40,224 nucleotides of DNA from Rubrivivax sp. Lineage in GTDB: Bacteria > Pseudomonadota > Gammaproteobacteria > Burkholderiales > Burkholderiaceae_C. Of the stretch, positions 23,230 to 37,249 are shown in pieces. A program made the position numbers and the translations under genes. Under the pieces are notes generated by a model. That model saw nothing but the letters and a program-made list of their open reading frames with translations. It was not told the DNA's origin and searched no databases. Location of the stretch: assembly GCA_027487905.1 (NCBI GenBank), contig JAIYCR010000113.1, positions 1-40,224 on the forward strand, in the 5' to 3' direction. How positions within the stretch are numbered: position 1 is the first letter of the stretch; each line of letters begins with the position of its first letter.

Positions 23230-23844
23230 TCAGGCGCCGGGGCCGGCCGCCTGCAGCCGTCGCTGCACGAACTCCAGGCGGTCCTGTCCCCAGAAGAGCT
23301 CGCCGTCGATCACGTAGCTGGGCGCACCGAACACGCCCGCGGCCAGCGCGGCGTCGGTGTCGGCGTCGTAGGCGGCCTGCACCGCGGGGGCCTGGGCATC
23401 GTCCAGCCGGCCGGGGGCCAGACCGCTCTCGCGCAGCAGCGCCGACAGCGTCAGCGGGTCGGCGATGTCGCGCTCCTCGACCCACACCGCGCGCAGCACG
23501 GCGCCTGCGATGCGCAGCGCCGCGTCCGCGCCGTCGTGCTCGCGCACCGCGGTGATGAGGCGGGCCGACGGGTCGCCCACCACCGGAAAGAACTTCGGAT
23601 GCAGGTTCAGCCGTTCGCCCAGGTGGGCGGCGAAGCGCTCGAGCTCCACCAGCCGGTAGGCCTGCCGAGCCGGCGCACGCCGGGGCAGCGGCAGGCCCCC
23701 GGTGAGCGGAAAGATGCGGGCAAGGTCCATCGGCCGCACCCGAACGGTGGCCCCCGCGGCCCGGGCGATCGAAACAAAGCGCGCATGTCCCAAAAAGGTC
23801 CACGGCGACTGGGGCGCGAGGAAGTAGTCCACCTGCAGGCTCAT
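23230..23844 (-). CDS. 2-hydroxychromene-2-carboxylate isomerase / kappa-class GST family
   Basis: This is a DsbA-fold, glutathione-dependent enzyme. Characterised members isomerise 2-hydroxychromene-2-carboxylate in naphthalene breakdown; others are of unknown role. The 204-residue protein begins MSLQVDYFLAPQSPWTFLGH, with the catalytic Ser in QSPW. It ends with GVFGAPSYVIDGELFWGQDR, the cis-Pro glutathione site. The ATG at 23844 has GGAG with 6 bases between. It lies directly upstream of gshA on the same strand, next to the supply of its cofactor. No other naphthalene genes are seen. Confidence 0.9.
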   Translation of the reverse strand: MSLQVDYFLAPQSPWTFLGHARFVSIARAAGATVRVRPMDLARIFPLTGGLPLPRRAPARQAYRLVELERFAAHLGERLNLHPKFFPVVGDPSARLITAVREHDGADAALRIAGAVLRAVWVEERDIADPLTLSALLRESGLAPGRLDDAQAPAVQAAYDADTDAALAAGVFGAPSYVIDGELFWGQDRLEFVQRRLQAAGPGA

Positions 23845-23934
23845 GCAACACTCCACCGGGTCCGGGCCGGCCAGTCTAGGCGCTGCCCGCAGGCCCGCAC
23901 CCCGGGGCCTTCACCCCCCACCCACCGCCCCTCC

Positions 23935-24513
23935 ATGAACGAACGCCCCTTCATCGTCGGCCTCGGCGGCACGACCCGTGCCGGCTCCACCACCGAGCGG
24001 GCGCTGGCCGTGGCGCTGGCCGAAGCCGAATCGCTGGGCTGCGAAACCCTGCTGCTCGGCTCGCCCGACCTGCCGATGGAACCCTACGACCCCACCCGAG
24101 CGCAGCGCAGCGAAGCCGCGCTCGCGCTGGTGGCTGCGCTGCGTCGCGCCGACGGCATCATCCTGGCGTCGCCTTCCTACCACGGCGGGCTGTCCGGTCT
24201 GGTCAAGAACGCGATCGACTTCGTCGAGGACATGCGCTCGGACGACAGGCCCTACTTCGAGCGCCGGGCGGTGGGTTGCATCGTCTGCGCCGAAGGCCCG
24301 CAGGCGATGGGCTCCACGCTGATGTCGCTGCGCGCGGTGGTGCACGCGCTGCGCGGCTGGCCCACGCCCTACGGCGCGGCACTGAACACGCGCGAGGCGC
24401 CGCTTGGAAATGCCGAGCGGGCCGCCGACCCGGCCGCGCTGCAGGCCTGCCAGAGGGTGGGGCAGGAGGTGGTGCAGTTCGCGCGCTGGGTGCGCGGCGG
24501 CCCGGCCGGCTGA
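23935..24513 (+). CDS. NADPH-dependent FMN reductase family protein
   Basis: This is a flavodoxin-fold oxidoreductase (SsuE/ChrR/YieF superfamily), expected to bind FMN and reduce flavin, quinone or metal. The phosphate loop is GGTTRAGSTTERAL near the N-terminus. The second FMN loop is SPSYHGGLSGLVKNAIDFVED. The length of 192 residues is usual. ATG at 23935 was chosen as the first methionine before the FMN loop; the frame stays open far upstream without sense. It is divergent from the isomerase gene across 90 bases. Confidence 0.88.
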   Translation: MNERPFIVGLGGTTRAGSTTERALAVALAEAESLGCETLLLGSPDLPMEPYDPTRAQRSEAALALVAALRRADGIILASPSYHGGLSGLVKNAIDFVEDMRSDDRPYFERRAVGCIVCAEGPQAMGSTLMSLRAVVHALRGWPTPYGAALNTREAPLGNAERAADPAALQACQRVGQEVVQFARWVRGGPAG

Positions 24514-24563
24514 GGCCTGCGGCCGCGGCGCTCAGGCGCCCGGCCAGGCGCCCGCGCGCCCGG

Positions 24564-27608
<3,045 letters not shown>

Positions 27609-27654
27609 CGGTCAGGCGAGCGGCGCGGGGCGCCCGCGGGAAGCGGAACCGACC

Positions 27655-27660
27655 ATCATA
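27655..27660 (-). promoter_or_regulatory. candidate -10 element for uvrA
   Basis: On the minus strand these bases read TATGAT, one change from the -10 consensus and about 47 bases before the uvrA start. No matching -35 and no LexA-type CTGT-N8-ACAG box was seen nearby. This rests on likeness only. Confidence 0.3.
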
Positions 27661-27799
27661 GTGAGCCGCGCCGGCGCTGGCTGGCGGGGGGCCTGGGTCG
27701 GGCCCGTCCCCGGGTGCCCGGCGCGGCGCACCGACCGATCCGCATCCGACCGGCCCGGCTGCGGTGCACCGGCCACCGCCGCTGCGCGTTGAACCGGGC

Positions 27800-28258
27800 A
27801 TGAACCCTTCATCCGCCGCCTCCGATCCGGCCGCCGCTCCTTCAGCCGGCGTGCGGTCGCCACGCGGGCGCCGGCGCGCCGCACTGGCCGCGGTGCTTGC
27901 GTTTTCCGCGCTGGGCTCGGCGTGCGGCGGGGGCCTGTGGCTCACCGTTCCGGTGGGCGACCCGTCGGACGAGCCGCTTCGGATCTCGCTGAGCCCGCTG
28001 CCGCCGGTGGTGCAGCCAGGCGGCCTGCTCACGCTGGGGGCCGGGGTGTCCGGGCCCTATGCGATCGAGCAGGTGGCCTTCTACCGCATTGACGGACGGG
28101 TCTCGACCTTCATCGGCAGGGACGAAACGCCTCCGTTCCAGACCAGCACCTTCATTCCCGGCGACGGCCGCTCGCGGGTGGCCTATTTCGCCCAGGTGAG
28201 CGACGTGGCAGGGCGGGTCACGCCCAGCCAGGTCGTCGAGGCCGTGGTCGTCTACTGA
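27800..28258 (+). CDS. small lipoprotein with Ig-like domain (hypothetical)
   Basis: The 152-residue protein has a basic, then hydrophobic leader ([21 protein letters not shown]) ending in lipobox LGSAC, so Cys54 should be lipidated and the protein anchored in the envelope. The rest is beta-rich: DPLRISL-like strands, [16 protein letters not shown], then [23 protein letters not shown]. That segment resembles bacterial Ig-like (Big_7-like) repeats. ATG at 27800 was chosen. The 30 or so residues before the basic stretch are longer than usual for a lipoprotein. No function is known. It sits between uvrA and recQ, which point away from and toward it. Confidence 0.75.
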   Translation: MNPSSAASDPAAAPSAGVRSPRGRRRAALAAVLAFSALGSACGGGLWLTVPVGDPSDEPLRISLSPLPPVVQPGGLLTLGAGVSGPYAIEQVAFYRIDGRVSTFIGRDETPPFQTSTFIPGDGRSRVAYFAQVSDVAGRVTPSQVVEAVVVY

Positions 28259-28310
28259 GCGCAGCGGGCTCGGGCGGCGGGCGGCGTGGCCGTCGCCGCA
28301 CGAGCGGGCG

Positions 28311-30332
<2,022 letters not shown>

Positions 30333-30590
30333 CAAGGGCGCAATGCTAGCGGCCGCCGCCGGGGGGCCGCCCTCCCCCATGCGGGCCACACCCGTGCGCG
30401 GGCCCCGGCAGCGGCACCGTTTCCCCCGACGGCGGGTGGCCCGGCGATGCGGCGGTGGCATCATCCCTTCACGCTATCACCCCGCCAGTGCGGTCCCGTC
30501 GCTTGCCGGGCCGGCGGCTGGCGCCGCAGCCCGACGGGCCCGCGCCGCGGCAACCCCTCCCCGAACCGCCCAAACCACCAGGAGCGCCCC

Positions 30591-31094
30591 ATGGCCTCGG
30601 TCAACAAAGTCATCATCCTCGGCAACCTCGGCAAGGACCCCGAGGTGCGCTACACCCCCAATGGCAGCGCGGTGTGCAACCTGCGCCTGGCCACCACCCG
30701 CAACTGGAAGGACAAGACCAGCGGCGACAAGGTCGAGGAAACCGAATGGCACTCGGTCGTGCTCTATGACCGCCAGGCCGAGATCGCCGGCGAATACCTG
30801 CGCAAGGGCCGCCCGGTCTACATCGAGGGCCGCCTGAAGACCCGCAAGTGGCAGGACAAGGAAGGCCAGGACCGCTACACCACCGAGATCGTCGCCGACT
30901 CCATGCAGTTGCTGGGCGGGCGCGACGACGCGGGCGGCGGCGGCATGCGCGACGAAGGCGGCGGCGGGGGTGAGCGCAGCGAGCGCGCCGAACGCGCCGA
31001 GCGGCCTGCGGCGGCCCCGCGCCCGGCACCGAGCAAGCCGGCGCCCAAGTCGTCGACCGCCTTCGACAACATGGACGACGACATTCCGTTCTGA
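30591..31094 (+). CDS. ssb: single-stranded DNA-binding protein
   Basis: This protein coats single-stranded DNA and recruits repair and replication enzymes. The OB fold begins [21 protein letters not shown] and contains [11 protein letters not shown] and [21 protein letters not shown] Gly/Arg/Glu/Pro-rich linker follows. The protein ends in the acidic partner-binding tip MDDDIPF, which binds RecQ and other enzymes in E. coli. The length of 167 residues is normal. It is divergent from recQ across 258 bases, in which I see no clear promoter or LexA box. Confidence 0.98.
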   Translation: MASVNKVIILGNLGKDPEVRYTPNGSAVCNLRLATTRNWKDKTSGDKVEETEWHSVVLYDRQAEIAGEYLRKGRPVYIEGRLKTRKWQDKEGQDRYTTEIVADSMQLLGGRDDAGGGGMRDEGGGGGERSERAERAERPAAAPRPAPSKPAPKSSTAFDNMDDDIPF

Positions 31095-31234
31095 TCCACC
31101 GTCCGCCGTCCGGCAGACGGAAGCCGACTACGCGTCAGCCTTCGGGCCCGAGCTTGCACCGGCCAACCCGGCCGGCGTACACCTGTTCACACCCGCACAC
31201 CCCTGGATGCCGGGGCCGTGGCCATCATGGCCGC

Positions 31235-32092
31235 ATGCCGCCCCAGCTTCAGCCCCAGCCCCGACGCCAACTTCAGTCCGCGCCCCGGTGCAGGCTTCAG
31301 TCTGCGCCGACACCGCCGCCTGCACAGGCTCCAGGCGGGTGCGCTCCAGCAGCCGGCACACGCCGGGCCACAGGACCAGCGAGCAGGCCGAATGCAAGCC
31401 GGCACTCACATTGCAGCTGGCTGCTCCTCGCGTTCACCTTGGTGCTGGCCTCCTGCGGCGGCTCCGGCGCACCGGAGGTGCCGACGGCCGGCGTGCCACC
31501 GGCTGGCGCAGCGCCGGCGACCGCGGGCGGGACGCCGCCGGCGCCGGCACCAGCGGTGTCCCCTCCCCCACCGGCACCGGCAAAGGCACCTGCGGCTTCC
31601 TCCGCCCCTGCCCCCGCCGCTTCACCTGCCACCCCCACCCCCACCCCGACCACGGCCCGCTGCACCGACGCCGCTGCCCTCGCCCAGGCGCTGGCGGAGA
31701 TCAACCGGGTGCGCGCGACGGGAGCCACCTGCGGCACGCAGCGCCTGGGGGCGGCCGCGCCGCTGTTGGCGCAGGCCCAGCTCACGCAGGCCGCGCAGAC
31801 GCACGCCGCCGACATGGCCCGGCGCCAGTTCTTCTCGCACACCGGCAGCGACGGCAGCAGCATCGGCACCCGCCTGACCGCCGCGGGCTACGCCTGGAGC
31901 CGGGCGGCCGAGAACATCGCGGCGGGTTATGCCAGCGTGGGCGCGGTGGTGCAGGGCTGGGTGCAAAGCCCAGGCCACTGCGCCAACCTGATGGACCCCG
32001 CGCTCAGCGAGCTGGGCCTGGCCTGCGTGGCGGGGCCGGCAGGTTCGGCCTATTCGAACTACTGGACGCTGACGCTGGCACGCCCACGATGA
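31235..32092 (+). CDS. CAP-domain (SCP/PR1-like) lipoprotein
   Basis: The 285-residue protein holds a lipobox (LVLASCGG), a long Pro/Ala/Thr-rich spacer (about residues 85-140) and a C-terminal CAP domain. The CAP part shows [31 protein letters not shown] with its His, AAENIAAGY with its Glu, and [20 protein letters not shown] with the second His. Similar bacterial proteins (YkwD-like) are exported; their reaction is unknown. The start is unclear. ATG at 31235 leaves an odd 55-residue segment before the signal helix, including an 8-residue repeat. TTG at 31154 would be longer still. Its 3' end overlaps mnmA. Confidence 0.8.
   Translation: MPPQLQPQPRRQLQSAPRCRLQSAPTPPPAQAPGGCAPAAGTRRATGPASRPNASRHSHCSWLLLAFTLVLASCGGSGAPEVPTAGVPPAGAAPATAGGTPPAPAPAVSPPPPAPAKAPAASSAPAPAASPATPTPTPTTARCTDAAALAQALAEINRVRATGATCGTQRLGAAAPLLAQAQLTQAAQTHAADMARRQFFSHTGSDGSSIGTRLTAAGYAWSRAAENIAAGYASVGAVVQGWVQSPGHCANLMDPALSELGLACVAGPAGSAYSNYWTLTLARPR
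31244..31315. repeat. 24-bp imperfect tandem repeat in the CAP-lipoprotein leader
   Basis: Three 24-base units in tandem encode [16 protein letters not shown] and RLQSAPTP. They lie between the chosen ATG and the signal helix. Either this segment is translated as a peculiar extension or it is untranslated leader DNA and the true start lies downstream on an uncommon codon. Confidence 0.65.
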
Positions 32093-33368
32093 CGCCGCCG
32101 CCCAGGCACACCTCGCCGTCGTAGAGCACGGCCGACTGCCCCGGGGTGACCGCCCACTGCGGAGCATCGAACTGAAGGTGCATCGCCGCCACTGGCGCTA
32201 TGGCGTCGCCTGCCGGGCTTGGGAAGCTCCAAGCGCAGCCGGCGTCGGCCTGGCGGTAGCGGGTCTTGGCCGCCCCACGGGCGGGGGCCGGGGCTTCGCC
32301 GGCGATCCAGCTCAGGTCCTCGGCCACCAGCTCGGTGGACAGCAGCCACGGGTGGTCATGGCCCTGCACCACCACCAGCGTGTTGCGTTCGATGTCCTTG
32401 GCCGCGACGAACCAGGGTGCGTGGTCGCTGGACACCGGCTCTCCCCGCCGCGCCTTGACGCCGCCGATGCCGATGCCCTTGCGCTGCCCCAGGGTGTAGA
32501 AGCTCAGGCCCACGTGCTCGCCCACCGTGCGCCCCTGGTCGTCGACGATGGGGCCGCTCTGGTGCTTCAGGTAGCGGCCCAGGAACTCGCGGAAAGGCCG
32601 CTCGCCGATGAAGCAGATGCCGGTGGAATCCTTCTTGGTGGCGTTGGGCAGGCCGATCTCCGCGGCCAGCCGCCGGACCTCGGTCTTGGGCAGTTCGCCC
32701 ACCGGAAAGCAGGCGCGCGCGAGCTGCTCGGGCGTGAGGCGGTGCAGGAAGTAGCTCTGGTCCTTCAGCGGGTCCAGGCCCTTGAGCAGCTGCATGCGGC
32801 CGCTCGCGGCGTCGCGGCGCACGCGGGCGTAGTGACCGGTGGCGATCTGTTCGGCTCCCAGGCGCATGGCGTGGTCGAGAAAGGCCTTGAACTTGATCTC
32901 CGCGTTGCACAGCACGTCCGGGTTGGGTGTGCGGCCGGCCTCGTACTCGGTGAGGAAGGCGGAGAAGACGCGGTCGCGGTAGTCGGCCGCGAAGTTCACA
33001 TGCTCCAGCTCGATGCCCAGCACGTCGGCCACCGCCGCGGCGTCGACGAAGTCCACGTTGGACGAGCAGTGGGCATCGTCGTCGTCGCCCTCCCAGTTCT
33101 TCATGAAGACGCCCACCACCTCGTGGCCCTGCTCGCGCAGCAGCCAGGCGCTGACGGCGGAGTCCACGCCGCCGGACAGGCCCACGACGATGCGGCGCGC
33201 ACGCTCGCCCCCGTGCAGCGCGGCGCTGCGCGGCGAGCCGGCCGGCGCGGGCGCAGGCGCGCCCGCCACCTGGGCCGGGGCCGGGGCCGGGAGCGACGCC
33301 GGGATCACGGTCGCGGTCACGGTCGCTGTTTCGGTCTCTGAGGAAGGGCTGGGAAGGGCCGGATTCAC
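32004..33368 (-). CDS. mnmA: tRNA 2-thiouridine(34) synthase MnmA
   Basis: This enzyme thiolates U34 of Lys, Glu and Gln tRNAs. The ATP loop is [17 protein letters not shown], the catalytic cysteines are in [13 protein letters not shown] and [10 protein letters not shown], and [17 protein letters not shown] follows. The family normally ends near the CLGGGVI motif. Here the frame continues 27 residues ([11 protein letters not shown]...) across the 3' end of the CAP gene on the other strand. GTG at 33368 was chosen (454 residues); it leaves a 55-residue Thr/Pro/Ala-rich extension before the ATP loop. Two GTG codons at 33320 and 33308 are alternatives. nudJ lies 26 bases upstream. Confidence 0.94.
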   Translation of the reverse strand: MNPALPSPSSETETATVTATVIPASLPAPAPAQVAGAPAPAPAGSPRSAALHGGERARRIVVGLSGGVDSAVSAWLLREQGHEVVGVFMKNWEGDDDDAHCSSNVDFVDAAAVADVLGIELEHVNFAADYRDRVFSAFLTEYEAGRTPNPDVLCNAEIKFKAFLDHAMRLGAEQIATGHYARVRRDAASGRMQLLKGLDPLKDQSYFLHRLTPEQLARACFPVGELPKTEVRRLAAEIGLPNATKKDSTGICFIGERPFREFLGRYLKHQSGPIVDDQGRTVGEHVGLSFYTLGQRKGIGIGGVKARRGEPVSSDHAPWFVAAKDIERNTLVVVQGHDHPWLLSTELVAEDLSWIAGEAPAPARGAAKTRYRQADAGCAWSFPSPAGDAIAPVAAMHLQFDAPQWAVTPGQSAVLYDGEVCLGGGVIVGVPASASSSSNRPNLPAPPRRPGPAR

Positions 33369-33394
33369 GCCCGGATTGTCCCCGCCCGGCGCGC

Positions 33395-33925
33395 TCAGCG
33401 CCGGATCTCGGGCGTCCACACGCTCGGGTCGCTGTGCACGGCCGCCAGCGGCAGCAGGCGGCCCTGCGCGTGGTCGTCGATGCAGCGCATGAGCAGCGGG
33501 CTCCTGTGCTCGGCCCGGCGTGCGCGCAGCGCCTCGCGGCTGAGCCACAGCGTGTCCACGATGCCGTCGTCCAGTGCCCGCACGGCATCGGCCTCGCCCG
33601 CCGTTCCGCTGAAGGCCAGCCGCAGGTAGGTGACGTCCTCGACCGGCTCGCCAGGCCGCTGGCGCTGGAAGCGGGCCAGGTAGCAGCCGAGCCAGGCTTC
33701 GGGCGTGAACACCCGGGCGGTTTCCTCCAGCGCCTCGCGCACGACAGCCTGCAGCGGCGACTCGCCCTGCTCCAGGTGGCCGGCCGGGTTGTTCAGCCTG
33801 AGCCCCTCGGGCGTGTGTTCGAGCACCAGCAGGTACTGCAGCGGCCCGCCGGTCGGGTCTTCACGGTGGATGACGGCCGCCACCGTGGTGCTGGGGCGGA
33901 AGCGCGGCGCGAGGATTGAGGTCAT
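33395..33925 (-). CDS. nudJ: NUDIX hydrolase, NudJ-like phosphatase
   Basis: This is a nucleoside di/triphosphate or thiamine-pyrophosphate-type hydrolase of the NudJ group. The Nudix box is intact: [20 protein letters not shown] followed by TARVF. The N-terminus has [11 protein letters not shown] and the C-terminus a region ending [16 protein letters not shown] at 33925 gives 176 residues; the open frame upstream is low-complexity. The pairing nudJ-mnmA also occurs in E. coli (nudJ next to mnmA), which supports the symbol. Confidence 0.88.
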   Translation of the reverse strand: MTSILAPRFRPSTTVAAVIHREDPTGGPLQYLLVLEHTPEGLRLNNPAGHLEQGESPLQAVVREALEETARVFTPEAWLGCYLARFQRQRPGEPVEDVTYLRLAFSGTAGEADAVRALDDGIVDTLWLSREALRARRAEHRSPLLMRCIDDHAQGRLLPLAAVHSDPSVWTPEIRR

Positions 33926-34118
33926 GGGCGGAGGGGCGCGCGGAAAGGGCGGGGGCGGGGGCGTAGGCGGCGCGGAACGCGGGACGTGGGACACCTTGCC
34001 GGCGCCTCCCCACCGCGACACCCGCCCAGCGACAACGCATCATTGTGGTGTGACCTGCCGCTGACCGCCTGCCTGCCTGCCTGGCTTCGCGCCGCCCCCC
34101 CTCCTTGCCTTGCCCGAC

Positions 34119-35369
34119 ATGAACACACATCCCCACGACCTGCGCATCGACGGCCGCCGCCTGTGGTCCTCGCTGATGGAGCTGGCCGCCATCGGCGCCA
34201 CCGACAAAGGCGGCGTGTGCCGCCTGGCCCTGACCGACCTGGACCTTCAAGGGCGTAACCGGGTGATTTCCTGGGCGCGCGAGGCCGGCATGACCGTCAC
34301 CATGGACCGGATCGGCAATGGCTTCCTGCGCCGCCCCGGCCGCAACGACGCCCTGCCGCCCATCGTGACCGGCAGCCACATCGACACCCAGCCCACTGGC
34401 GGCAAGTTCGACGGCAACTACGGCGTGCTCGCCGGCCTGGAGGTGGTGCGCACGCTGAACGACCACGGCATCCAGACCGAAGCGCCCCTGGAGGTGGCCT
34501 TCTGGACCAACGAGGAGGGTTCGCGCTTCGTGCCGGTGATGATGGGTTCGGGCGTGTTCGCCGGGGCCTTCACGCTCGAGCAGGCCTATGCGGCCACCGA
34601 CAGCCAGGGGGTGAGCGTGCGACAGGAGCTCGAGCGACTGGGCTGCATCGGCCCTCAGGTGCCCGGCGAGCACCCGATCGGCGCCTATTTCGAGGCGCAC
34701 ATCGAGCAGGGCCCGGTGCTCGAGGACCACGGGGTGACCATCGGCGTGGTCGGCGGGGTGCTGGGCATCCGCTGGTACGACTGCGTGGTCACCGGACAGG
34801 AGGCCCACGCCGGGCCCACCCCGATGGCACTGCGTCGCGATGCGCTGCAGGTGGCGGCCGAACTGATGCAGGAGGTGGTGGCCTGCGCCCACCGGCATCC
34901 CCCGCATGGCCGCGGCACCGTGGGGCAGGTGCAGGTGCACCCGAACAGCCGCAACGTGATCCCGGGTCGGGTGAAGTTCAGCATCGACCTGCGCAACGCC
35001 ACCGACGCGCTGTGCGAGGCGATGGACGCGGACATCCGGGCGGTGGCCGCGCGGCTGGCGCAACGCAGCGGGCTGGACATCGGCATCGAGCGGGTGTCGC
35101 ACTACAGCGCCTCCCCCTTCGACGCCGACTGCATCCGCAGCATCGCGCAGGCCGCCGAGCGGCTGGGGCACTCGCACATGCCGGTGATCAGCGGCGCGGG
35201 CCACGATGCGATCTACATGGCGCGGCTGGCCCCCACCGGGATGATCTTCGTGCCCTGCAAGGACGGCATCAGCCACAACGAGATCGAGGACGCCCGGCCC
35301 GAGCACCTGGCCGCGGGCTGCGACGTGCTGCTGCAGGCCATGCTCGAGCGGGCCGGGGTGGTGTCCTAG
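34119..35369 (+). CDS. M20-family Zn-dependent amidohydrolase (N-carbamoyl-L-amino acid hydrolase / allantoate amidohydrolase type)
   Basis: This two-metal hydrolase cleaves carbamoyl or ureido groups from amino acids or allantoate-like compounds. Metal ligands are visible in GSHIDTQPTGGKFDGNYG, FWTNEEGSRF, EAHIEQGPVLE and near the C-terminus CKDGISHNEIED. The dimer-domain motif GQEAHAGPTPM is present. The length is 416 residues from ATG 34119; a TTG at 34110 is in frame. No hydantoinase, dihydropyrimidinase or allantoinase neighbour is seen, so the substrate is open. A 247-base gap follows before pntAA. Confidence 0.9.
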   Translation: MNTHPHDLRIDGRRLWSSLMELAAIGATDKGGVCRLALTDLDLQGRNRVISWAREAGMTVTMDRIGNGFLRRPGRNDALPPIVTGSHIDTQPTGGKFDGNYGVLAGLEVVRTLNDHGIQTEAPLEVAFWTNEEGSRFVPVMMGSGVFAGAFTLEQAYAATDSQGVSVRQELERLGCIGPQVPGEHPIGAYFEAHIEQGPVLEDHGVTIGVVGGVLGIRWYDCVVTGQEAHAGPTPMALRRDALQVAAELMQEVVACAHRHPPHGRGTVGQVQVHPNSRNVIPGRVKFSIDLRNATDALCEAMDADIRAVAARLAQRSGLDIGIERVSHYSASPFDADCIRSIAQAAERLGHSHMPVISGAGHDAIYMARLAPTGMIFVPCKDGISHNEIEDARPEHLAAGCDVLLQAMLERAGVVS

Positions 35370-35616
35370 GGGCGGGCGGCGCGCGGGGCGGTGCGGCGCC
35401 GACGCCACGCCCGGCCCCCGCAGCGCAGGGCCACCCGGGGTCTTGTCGGGTGCGATGGGGAAGGCTGACATACGATCGGAAGTTCCGCAGTCCGGGAGCG
35501 CCATGCCACGGGGCGTGCGGCGCGGCCTGCGGACCCATCCCTCGATCCCACCATCGACGGTGACGCCAGGCAGGCCTTCCTGAAGCCGGCCCGGGCGTGC
35601 ACCCGGAGACCACAGC

Positions 35617-36759
35617 ATGCTCATCGGCGTACCGCTCGAGACGGCCGCAGGCGAAACCCGCGTCGCCGTGACGCCTGAAACCGCGAAGAAGCTCAAGGCC
35701 CAGGGCCACCAGGTCCGGGTGCAGGCCGGTGCCGGCGTGGCTGCCAGTGCGCCGGACGCCGCCTACGAGGCCGCGGGCGCGGAAATCACCGACGCGGCGG
35801 GTGCCCTGTCGGCCGACCTGGTGCTCAAGGTGCGTTCGCCGGTGGACTCCGAACTGGCGCAGATGAAGTCCGGCGCTGCGCTCGTGGGCATGCTCAACCC
35901 CTTCGACAAGGACGGGCTGCAGCGCCTGGCCAACGCCGGCCTGACCAGCTTCGCGCTGGAGGCGGCACCGCGCACCACCCGGGCGCAGAGCATGGACGTG
36001 CTGTCCAGCCAGGCCAACATCGCCGGCTACAAGGCGGTGATGATGGCCGCCGACCACTACCCGCGCCTCTTCCCGATGCTGATGACGGCTGCCGGCACGA
36101 TCAAGGCCGCGCGGGTGGTCATCCTCGGCGTGGGCGTAGCCGGGCTTCAGGCCATTGCCACGGCCAAGCGCCTGGGCGCGGTCATCGAGGCCTCCGACGT
36201 GCGCCCCAGCGTGAAGGAGCAGGTCGAGTCGCTGGGCGCCAAGTTCATCGACGTGCCCTACGAGACGGCCGAGGAGAAGGAGGCCGCCGAGGGCGTGGGT
36301 GGCTACGCCCGCCCGATGCCGCCGGCCTGGCTGGAGCGCCAGAAGGCCGAGGTGGCCAAGCGCGTGGCGCAGGCCGACATCGTCATCTCCACCGCCCTCA
36401 TTCCCGGGCGCCCCGCACCGGTGCTGGTCACCGAGGCGATGGTCGAGGCCATGAAGCCGGGCAGCGTGATCATCGACATGGCCGCCGGCCGTGGCCCCGA
36501 AGGCCCGCACGGCGCCCCGGGCGGCAACTGCCCGCTGACCGAAGCCGGCCGCATCGTGGTGCGCCACGGCGTGACGCTGGTGGGCGAGACCAACATCCCC
36601 GCGCGCGTGGCCGCCGATGCGTCCAGCCTCTATGCGCGCAACGTGCTTGATTTCCTCAAGCTCGTGCTGCCCAAGGACGGCGGCTTCGTCGTCCCGATGG
36701 ACGACGACATCGTCGCGGCCTGCCTGATGACGCAGGGCGGCGAGGTCAAGCGGGCCTGA
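35617..36759 (+). CDS. pntAA: NAD(P) transhydrogenase subunit alpha part 1
   Basis: This is the NAD(H)-binding domain (dI) of the proton-pumping transhydrogenase, which uses the proton gradient to drive NADH to NADPH. The 380-residue product starts MLIGVPLETAAGETRVAVTP. It carries the Rossmann loop VILGVGVAGLQAIATAKRLGA followed by EASDVRPSVKEQ. Further hallmarks are MAADHYPRLFPMLMTAAGT and IDMAAGRGPEGP. The alpha chain is split, as in many non-enteric proteobacteria; the membrane part is the next gene after 120 bases. In the 247 bases upstream no convincing promoter was found. Confidence 0.97.
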   Translation: MLIGVPLETAAGETRVAVTPETAKKLKAQGHQVRVQAGAGVAASAPDAAYEAAGAEITDAAGALSADLVLKVRSPVDSELAQMKSGAALVGMLNPFDKDGLQRLANAGLTSFALEAAPRTTRAQSMDVLSSQANIAGYKAVMMAADHYPRLFPMLMTAAGTIKAARVVILGVGVAGLQAIATAKRLGAVIEASDVRPSVKEQVESLGAKFIDVPYETAEEKEAAEGVGGYARPMPPAWLERQKAEVAKRVAQADIVISTALIPGRPAPVLVTEAMVEAMKPGSVIIDMAAGRGPEGPHGAPGGNCPLTEAGRIVVRHGVTLVGETNIPARVAADASSLYARNVLDFLKLVLPKDGGFVVPMDDDIVAACLMTQGGEVKRA

Positions 36760-36879
36760 GGCGCCGGCCGCGACGCGCCACCCCGACGCCCTTGTCCATC
36801 CGCAGCGCCCGTCCTGCCGCCTGCCACCCGCTGACTGCTGACTGCAGCCCCACCCACCGCCACCCCACCGGAGCGCCTC

Positions 36880-37203
36880 ATGGAACTCGTGAGCCCCACC
36901 CTCACCAACCTCATCATCTTCGTGCTGGCCATCTATGTGGGATACCACGTGGTGTGGACGGTCACGCCCGCGCTGCACACGCCGCTGATGGCCGTGACCA
37001 ACGCGATCTCGGCCATCGTGATCGTCGGGGCGATGCTCGCCGCGGCGCTGACCGAATCGGTGCTCGGACGCAGCATGGGCGTGCTGGCCGTGGCGCTGTG
37101 CGCGGTCAATGTCTTCGGCGGCTTCCTCGTGACGCGCCGCATGCTCGAGATGTTCCGCAAGAAGGAACGGCCGGCCAAGCCCAAGGCCGACGCTTCGCAT
37201 TGA
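36880..37203 (+). CDS. pntAB: NAD(P) transhydrogenase subunit alpha part 2
   Basis: This is the small membrane part of the split alpha subunit (part of domain dII). The 107-residue protein has about three helices: TLTNLIIFVLAIYVGYHVVW, AISAIVIVGAMLAAAL and VLAVALCAVNVFGGFLVTRRML. The HTPLMAVTNAISAIV segment is the family signature. It ends in a lysine-rich tail. The gene starts 120 bases after pntAA. It is followed by a small extra ORF before pntB. Confidence 0.95.
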   Translation: MELVSPTLTNLIIFVLAIYVGYHVVWTVTPALHTPLMAVTNAISAIVIVGAMLAAALTESVLGRSMGVLAVALCAVNVFGGFLVTRRMLEMFRKKERPAKPKADASH

Positions 37204-37249
37204 GGCGGGCACGCGCCCACTTCCACCCCCCAGCCCCGCCGCCCGCCGC

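Noticed and set aside
34067-34082. Four copies of GCCT upstream of the M20 amidohydrolase, as a phase-variation tract
   Set aside because: Only four units, outside the coding frame and 36 bases before the start; too short to claim slippage control.
35443-35476. TTGTCG and TACGAT as a promoter for pntAA
   Set aside because: The spacing between the hexamers is 22 bases, too long for sigma-70; no better pair was found in the gap.
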